NCBI GenBank assembly: GCA_023078555.1 | Contig: CM041198.1 | Coordinates: 10,979,874 to 11,043,873, forward strand | Source: Ulva prolifera | Taxonomy: Eukaryota > Chlorophyta > Ulvophyceae > Ulvales > Ulvaceae | Reading direction: 5' to 3' | Length of the DNA stretch: 64,000 nt | In this document: positions 57,838 through 64,000 of the stretch, piece by piece | Position numbering within the stretch: position 1 is the stretch's first letter | Layout of the letters: each line of letters opens with the position of its first letter | Notes under the pieces: model-generated | Seen by the model: the letters and a program-made list of their open reading frames with translations, nothing else | Databases searched by the model: none | What the model was told of the DNA's origin: nothing | Position numbers and translations under genes: made by a program

Positions 57838-58975
57838 ATGTCATAACGGAGCACAAACGGGGCCCCCACACCCACACTCGGGCCCACGCCCGCTGCACCT
57901 CAAATGTCAGTGCCGCAGCACTCCACGATGGCGCCTTGGCGGAGGCTGCTAACCGTCGCAAATGCGACAAGTACGGGTTTGCCGGCGCGGGCGCAGTAAC
58001 CCTAGTTTCGTCATCGCGTTAGCCGTACAAACTCGTCGGCCTGTGTGGCAATCCAATGATATGGCCGCTATACCACTGGACCCTTGCACGTCGCGATATC
58101 ACGTCGCCATATCACTGGATTGCCACAGCCTGACTGCCTTTGCATTCCTCAACAGGTTTGCTGATGTGGCTTCATGTTCAGGCGCAACATCGTGACGGCT
58201 GTGCCTCAAGAACGCGATGCACGATCTTTCAACGGCATGTTGCTGCACAGTCACTCGCCAGGTCCACGCCGCGGCTCCGCTGACGGCACATCATGCGGGC
58301 AAGGCAGTTGAGATGGGACTGACAGACCCGTCCGGCAACCTCTTGCCGCTCACAGGCCATCCGCCCTGAGCGGCGAGCCGTCCTTCGGGATCCCCGCCCT
58401 CTCGGTGCGATCGCCCGTGGGCCTGTGCATTTGGGCTGCCCGCCTCAGCCTAGCCCGCGGGGTGAATGGCAGATGCTTAGCCTGGGGTGATCGTGGCGCA
58501 GCCGTCCCATCCCGGGGCGCACCACGCCTGGTGCGGTTTGTTACGCGCGTCGGGTGGGACAGGCTGCGCGGCGCTGTGTATGTACGTTGCGGGTGTGTGG
58601 GGAGGGCCAGGGCTTGGGGCAGGGGCCCCCAGCAGGATTGTGGGCTGGCCAGGCAGCCTCAGGATGGGCCACCTCGAGCGCGGCTGCGGCGAAGACCCAA
58701 GCGTTCCCAAGCGTGTGGCCTGGGATGGGTGTGTACGTGTTGGTACAGGAGGAGAGAGTCGTGTGTTGATGGGCGTGCTGTGGGGGTGTGTGTGGGTGGA
58801 GATGTGGGTGTTTGCGTGCATCGGTGTGGGTGCTTGGGGTTCTGCTGTGCTGGCTGTGATGTAGGTGCGTTGTACTGGGTTGGTGGGCGGGTTCTTGCGT
58901 TGCTCGCAATCTTGCTGTGCTGCTTGCCTCGCCGCCTTGAAAAAAACGGGCCTTGGTGCTTGTAAGACACTCCAC
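57838..58975 (+). mobile_element. LINE 3' fragment (C-terminal coding and 3' UTR), plus strand
   Basis: 57838-58367 encodes the same C-terminal region as the minus-strand LINE at 61603-62754. Shared blocks include KCDKYGFAGAGAVTLV versus KRDKYGRAGSGAFTLV, FAFLNRFADVAS versus FAFLNRLADLAA, and RQVHAAAPL, each followed by NLLPLTGH or LTPLTGH at the end. A GT-rich 3' UTR follows to about 58975 (CTTGTAAGACACT). An 84-bp palindrome is inserted at 58044-58127. The 5' part is missing, as expected for target-primed reverse transcription. Confidence 0.75.
58044..58127. mobile_element. 84-bp palindromic micro-element, copy 2
   Basis: Ends TGTGGCAATCCAATGATAT and its near-complement (ATATCACTGGATTGCCACA). 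Flanked by a 5-bp direct repeat GCCTG (58039-58043 and 58128-58132). Compared with the 45-bp copy it contains an internal duplicated arm of about 39 bp. The insertion splits LINE coding sequence. Confidence 0.8.
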
Positions 58976-61020
58976 CAGCACGTTCAGCGTTACAACCATC
59001 AAGTGCTCCGTCGCAGCCCCAGACTTGCACCGAGACATTGACCAGGTACCCTGCGACCAAAAAGACTGCGTTGGTCCCAAAGCACAGCCATCACACGCCC
59101 CTCCGTACACAAGGCAAGGGATTAACAGGAATGAGGAGAGACCACTCGCTGTCGCATACTGAGAACCGGCAAGGGTACCTGGAAACTCACAAGATCCCGT
59201 GGAGCACTGCTGGCGGTCCGGCAGCTGCAGCTTTCAGATCTGCCCGCAGCACATTCACACACCGCAGCGCAGGATCTCCTGGCACAGTCTCGACGGGCAA
59301 GGGAGGGGTGCTTGCTCACCGTGCCGCCAGCAGAGCTCTGAATCGCTGTGCACGAGCTCCTCGCCATGGGAGTAATGCTCCTGCAGCACAGTGCACAGCA
59401 CTGCTTGGTCCGCCCTGCAATTTTATCAGTAGTCACCCACGAGGTGGAGCGCATGGACATGAACACGTGGACAGCTGTGTCACCACCGTGTGAAAGCGCT
59501 GGCATGAAGTCGGTCCAGGACAGAGGTCGCGGGCAACCGGCTGTCGATATGCTGATGTCCGCGCGTCCGCAGGCAATCACCCGGATCACAGGTCTTCTGC
59601 CAAGAACAGACACTTCAAACTCAACCCCCTTGCCAGGAGCGTCCCTGCAATGCTGCCCCTGATGTGATGAGTGTTTACCCGCAACACCTCCACCTCTAGG
59701 AGGGGGCAAACAGCGAAGGGGCTTCTTGTGCGGCCGCACACACGAGTCTGGGCACGATTGCCATGCCAGATGCTGCCGCAGCTAGCCCCATGCAGGCCAG
59801 CGATTCGGCGTCTCGGATGTCCCCACGCGTGCACGCTGCCCCGTCGACGTTTTGGCAGTCCCGTGTGTCCGCTTTAGTACTTCACATATGGATACGCCGT
59901 GGCTGTGCGGTGATGCTGCTACAGGGTGTGAGTCTTGCCATTGGCCTGCAGTTCCTTGGCATCTCCACCAACAATGTGGGGCCGCAGTTCCTTGGCCCTT
60001 CCCGGAGCCCTGCGCAGGAAGTGCTGGGGGCTAGCTCTCCTGCCCCCATCTCATCTGCCATATCCCTTCTCCATCCCAGTCAAAGCGCAGGCGCTCAACT
60101 TGCACAGGCACGTTTGCAGACTATGCCGTCCGAAGCTTGTACTGATGTCAGCTTGCAAAGGGGAAGGCATTCATGTCAATACAGAAGACGGCCGCGCCCT
60201 CAGTAAGGGCCGACGCCATGCCATGCACGGTTGTCTCGGTGCAGCCGCTCGGGTCGATGCCGACCTGCAGCCGCACCAGGCACTTCCCAATGTTTTGGCC
60301 ATACGCCCGTAGAACCCACACAGAGACAAACTAGAGCCAGGATTCCCGGACAGCGATGGGGGGTGTGCTGCCGTCTGGTTGTTCCAGGCCGAAGAGGAGG
60401 CCTTCTAGCAGGAACCTTTCCTGCTGCAGCATGCCCGACAGTGATTGACATTCTGCAGCGTCACGTCCGTGGCTGCATCAGATGCCTGGCAAGCGGTGCA
60501 GATTATTTCCGATCTCCAGCTGGACGGGCCGGCGGCTGAGCCCTAGGAAAGCTCATGGTGTGCTGACACAAAACCCAAAACAGCTGCCAGCTCCGCCCGG
60601 TGAAGATGCAGAGCGCGCACGTGTGAGGCTGCGCCGTGTGCGCCGCTGCTGTCAACAGGGCCATCAGCTACGGTTGGAGTACCGACTGTGCATCAGCTGG
60701 CCTGTCCCCTTGCAGCACGTGCGCCGTATGCGGCGCTGCATGCACAAGCACTGTGCACGCACCTTGCCTGCACCTGTCCTGCGGAGGCGCCCCAGCGTAT
60801 CATCGCGGCAGCGCGATTCACACGACACATCAGCAGCAGCACTTCGCGATCACAGGTGGACGTTGCCAAACACGACAACACTCGTCTTTGGAACATGCAG
60901 CGGCAAGCCCTACTTCGGTATGCTCGGCCTTAAAACATTGATCGTGCGCTACAACTCCGGAGCCGTTGCAGCGCGCTGTATGCCGATGACCTGACTGGAG
61001 CTGCTGCAATGGCTCCGGAG
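58976..61020. other. Segment between two opposed LINEs; unidentified coding traces
   Basis: The best trace is on the minus strand at about 60460-60090. It contains LSGMLQQERFLLEGLLFGLE and IGKCLVRLQVGIDPSGCTET, with one in-frame TAG. Another minus-strand stretch at 59660-59400 contains VEFEVSVLGRRPVIRVIACG. They read like real protein, but no family is recognised and no clean splice sites join them. This may be a decayed gene or an unknown element. Confidence 0.3.
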
Positions 61021-61024
61021 CTGC

Positions 61025-62754
61025 AGCGTGTTACAAGGACAAAGCAAGCGAGGCAGGTAGCACCGCAAGCAAACATTGGGAAGTGCACCGGCCGCACAAC
61101 ACGCAACAAGCCACACGCAGCAAACACCAAAACACCCACACAACGGCAGCACCCGCGCCGGCCACAGCCACACAGCCACACAGCCACACACACGCCCACG
61201 CCCACACGCACACCCCCACCGGAAACCCGCCCACCAGCCAGGAGCACGAGACCCAGAAGCACAAGCAGCCAAGGCCGCCGAGCAAACAAACAGTGAGACC
61301 GCAACGACAACAACCCCCAGCCCGGGGAGGCCCCCGCCTCCCCCAACACAACCCCCCCAAGCGCAGCCCACGCACACCACCCCGCCCGAACGCAAACCCA
61401 CACCCGTAACCCCCAAATTCCAGTCCAGCCTGCCCAAACTACCCGGCCGCGTCCCAACGGCGGGCTACACGCAGGCGCACGCGGAAGACACCAGCGAAAC
61501 GCGGCACGCCTGAGCCGCCACCGCAACAAAGCGGACGAGGCTGCGAGCGCACACGCAGCGGCGCCTGCCTACCACGCAGCCCAGGCGGGCGCGCAGCGCC
61601 GCTCAGGCCGCGTGGCCTGTGAGCGGCGTGAGGTCATCGGACAGGACTGCCAGCCCCGTCAAAACAGCCGTGCCCACATGACGCACCATCAGCGGGGCAG
61701 CGGCGTGCACCTGCCGAGCCACCGCGCGGCACAGCGTCGTGGACAGGTCGCGCATCGCATTCTCCAAGAACAGCCGCCGGGAGGCGGCGTCCGAACTTGC
61801 AGCAAGGTCGGCAAGCCGGTTCAGGAAGGCGAACGCGGCCGGGCCATTCCTCCCGTATGTCTTGTGAGAGAGCGGCACCAGGGTGAATGCGCCAGAGCCC
61901 GCACGGCCATATTTGTCGCGCTTGCGCTGGTCGGACTGCGCCGCGGCGGCGCCGTCACAGGTTGCCGCTGAGCGGAAATTCGAGCCAGCCAGCGGGTGAG
62001 ACACGCACACGTCGCCGATCACCGGCGAGCCAGGGAAGAACGCGAGAATGTCACCGCGCTGAGCGGCGCTACGCGACCGGGGAGGAGGAGCCGAAGGGGC
62101 ACTCCGGGCGTTGTCCGACCGCCGCGAACGCCGCCCGGCCGCCAGAGGCCGTCGAGGGTCAGGGGCTTCATGCTCGTCGCCCGCCGCCGCCGGCGCCGCC
62201 AGCGGCGCCGCTCCGGGCTCAGCCGGGGTGGGGGTCGGGCCGGCGTCGGGGGCAGGCGTGACACAGGGAGCACACCCCGAGGCAGAGACAGCAGCTGCGT
62301 ACGTGACAGGAGGGGGAGCCTGGGCGCCTGGGAGGGAGCGGGCGCGGCCGAGGCAGGGGAGGTGTCGGAGACAGGCTGAGCTGTTGCAGGGAGAGCTGGC
62401 CAGGGGTCGACCGCGTCGTGGGCGCGGGGTGACTGCGCGCGGATCGCAGCGGCGCCGAGGACGACAGCGCCGAGGACCGCGGCATCGGCATCGGCAGTGC
62501 ATGCGGCAGCAGCCACAGGGAAGATGGAGGGCAGAGCCTGGGCGCCATGAGAGGTTGCGGGCGCGGCCGAGGCCTGGGCGGGTGAGGGCGCAGTGGATGG
62601 TGACGTTAGGGTTGCTGCCGGGCGTGCCGGGAGGCCACGGCCGAGGCCCTGCGGGAGTCTGCTCAGGTGCGGTTCCACCGCGGAGGCGATGCCGCTGCAG
62701 CGTGTGACTGCTAGCGGCCAGATCACGGACGATCGCCTTCACCCTCACCAACAT
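61025..62754 (-). mobile_element. LINE 3' fragment (C-terminal coding and 3' UTR), minus strand
   Basis: A 383-codon open frame (62754-61603). A Pro/Arg/Ala-rich region leads to the LINE C-terminal block: GDILAFFPGSPVIGDVCVSH, KRDKYGRAGSGAFTLV, FAFLNRLADLAASSD, RQVHAAAPLMVRHVG. The CA-rich stretch 61130-61400 is the complement of its GT-rich 3' UTR, which ends near CTTGTAACAC at about 61030. The coding end is uninterrupted, so this copy is younger than the one at 57838. Confidence 0.75.
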
Positions 62755-62774
62755 GGATCATGTCAGCCGCTGGC

Positions 62775-62900
62775 TATGCACCAGTATACAGTTTATCCAG
62801 GACTGAGTCATTAGACACCGTGCACAGCAGTGGCGATAGCAGGCGGCCTTGCGCCACTCCCACTGGACCGGGATTGTTGGCGAGTCTGAAGCAGCCACAA
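62775..62900 (-). pseudogene. Reverse-transcriptase fragment
   Basis: Minus strand at about 62893-62790 reads NPGPVGVAQGRLLSPLLCTV, then SNDSVLDKLY and a stop. GV-x-QG-x-x-LSPLL is the RT motif around the template-contacting QG. It is too short to place in a clade. Confidence 0.45.
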
Positions 62901-64000
62901 TGACACAATCGCTTGCTGCGGTGGGCGTCCAGTCAAGGCTGCAAAAGCATTGCTAATGAACCTTGCGGTGGATTAAGGTGTTTTTGCACATCGTGGAACG
63001 CCTCCAGCATCGAAGAGGCACACATCTGAGATATGTGTGGACTGGCTAGTGCGACCTGTCGCCTCTGTGCACTCTCTATGATGTCTTGGGCCACGCCCAG
63101 AATCATTCGCACTGCTGATCAGGCAATGACACTTATCTCTTAAGAAGATCTATGATGCGGTACATGTTTCAAGAGAAGCTTGTCGACACACAAAAGTGCA
63201 GTCAGCGGCGTGTACTTCCACAGATCTACCAGCAGGTCAGGAGCGCTGAAGAGTTCACAAGCTGCACTAGCAGCCCAACCAGACCCACTCCTGGATGCAG
63301 ATCAGCGCCTAAACCTGTGAGATTCAGCATTCAGGGTGGCGGGAGCTATGGATAGGGTGCGGGCAGCCTGGCCGGTGTTTGTGTCTTCCTCGGCCTTATG
63401 TGCTAAGGTGGCACATTGCGTAGCGATATTGCCCTTGCATCACATGGCCCTAAGATCCAGATTCATGTTAAAAGCTTCTGACCCAAATCTCTCCCCGGCC
63501 GAACATGATGCCGATAGCGCGCGGACATTTGGTAAGAGGCACTGCATGCAACCATTGCCCACTCACTTTGAACGGGACCCATCGCAAGAAATACAACTGA
63601 TCAAAATTATTTAGCCGACTAAGCAGACTTCGCAATTGCCTTCCGAGATACGCATGACTTGCAAGTTGCAAGTCAGGGCTCTTCATCCCGGTCGGGGATC
63701 CCGTCAAAAATGGCAAAATTTGGGCAGACCCCAAGGGCCGGCGCAGCCGGCACAGGTTTTGCCTTGTAAGCGCCAGCGTCGTACCGGGAGCATTACGGTG
63801 AGCCGCGCAGCGTCTCACCGGGGATCCCGATAACGGGCAGCCACGCAGCGGCTGCACGTTGGTGTTATGCACAACCATCGGGAGAAGCTGCTGTTTTAGA
63901 AGCTACATGATGCACTGCATGTGACAAATGACAAGCGTGTTGTGCTGCATTTTTTGATCTTGGTGTCGAGCTCGCGAACATGCGCCAGAGTTGGCAGCAG
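62901..64000. other. No gene recognised
   Basis: No supported coding exon. The stretch 63690-63850 contains GGGGATCCCG twice and GC-rich complementary segments, with no identified role. Confidence 0.35.

Noticed and set aside
61076-62707. Long plus-strand frames in the GC-rich 61.1-62.7 kb stretch
   Set aside because: Arg/Pro/Gly or Thr/His-rich readings opposite the minus-strand LINE; the minus frame carries recognisable LINE blocks shared with the copy at 57838.

Overview
This is a eukaryotic nuclear window. Genes are split by short GT-AG introns, and the rest is dominated by retrotransposons and repeats. A pentatricopeptide-repeat (PPR) gene, a LYR-motif gene with a plant-like C-terminus, copia elements and a plant-type chromatin protein all suggest a green alga (Viridiplantae). 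That placement is inference; no marker gene fixes the species.

Layout. (1) 1-8046, minus strand: a large multi-exon chromatin gene. Its core order is PWWP, two chromodomains, then an SNF2/CHD-type helicase that has lost its key catalytic residues. Exons for a CW zinc finger lie just upstream and join to it in phase, so the gene may run CW-PWWP-chromo-chromo-SNF2. (2) 8047-10748: weak coding traces and a dispersed repeat. (3) 10749-29565: a cluster of copia elements. Three plus-strand bodies (A, B, C) run head to tail and share single LTRs. They are followed by an opposed element (D) carrying a 1.19 kb hAT-like transposon with an exact 8-bp target duplication, then a C-family tail (E) broken by a tRNA-derived SINE. 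(4) 30472-37780: genes. These are a two-exon LYR protein, an 81-bp minisatellite, an unidentified gene of at least three exons, and a minus-strand PPR gene. (5) 39345-45020: a decayed LINE carrying a 45-bp palindromic insertion, a solo LTR, a very young TRIM element, CGTATA-rich clusters and minisatellites. (6) 45021-54501: two minus-strand copia elements, F (nearly intact polyprotein) and G (truncated). (7) 54502-64000: degenerate retroelement remains, including two opposed copies of one LINE family. One of these holds a second copy of the tiny palindromic element.

How it fits together: the cellular genes sit in two islands (0-8 kb and 30-38 kb). Everything else is layered transposition. The TRIM lies inside an older repeat, the hAT lies inside a copia element, micro-palindromes lie inside LINEs, and many LTR ends abut truncated bodies exactly. 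The possible link is speculative: the broken chromatin remodeller resembles plant MOM1, a transposon-silencing factor, and it sits beside a dense retrotransposon cluster.
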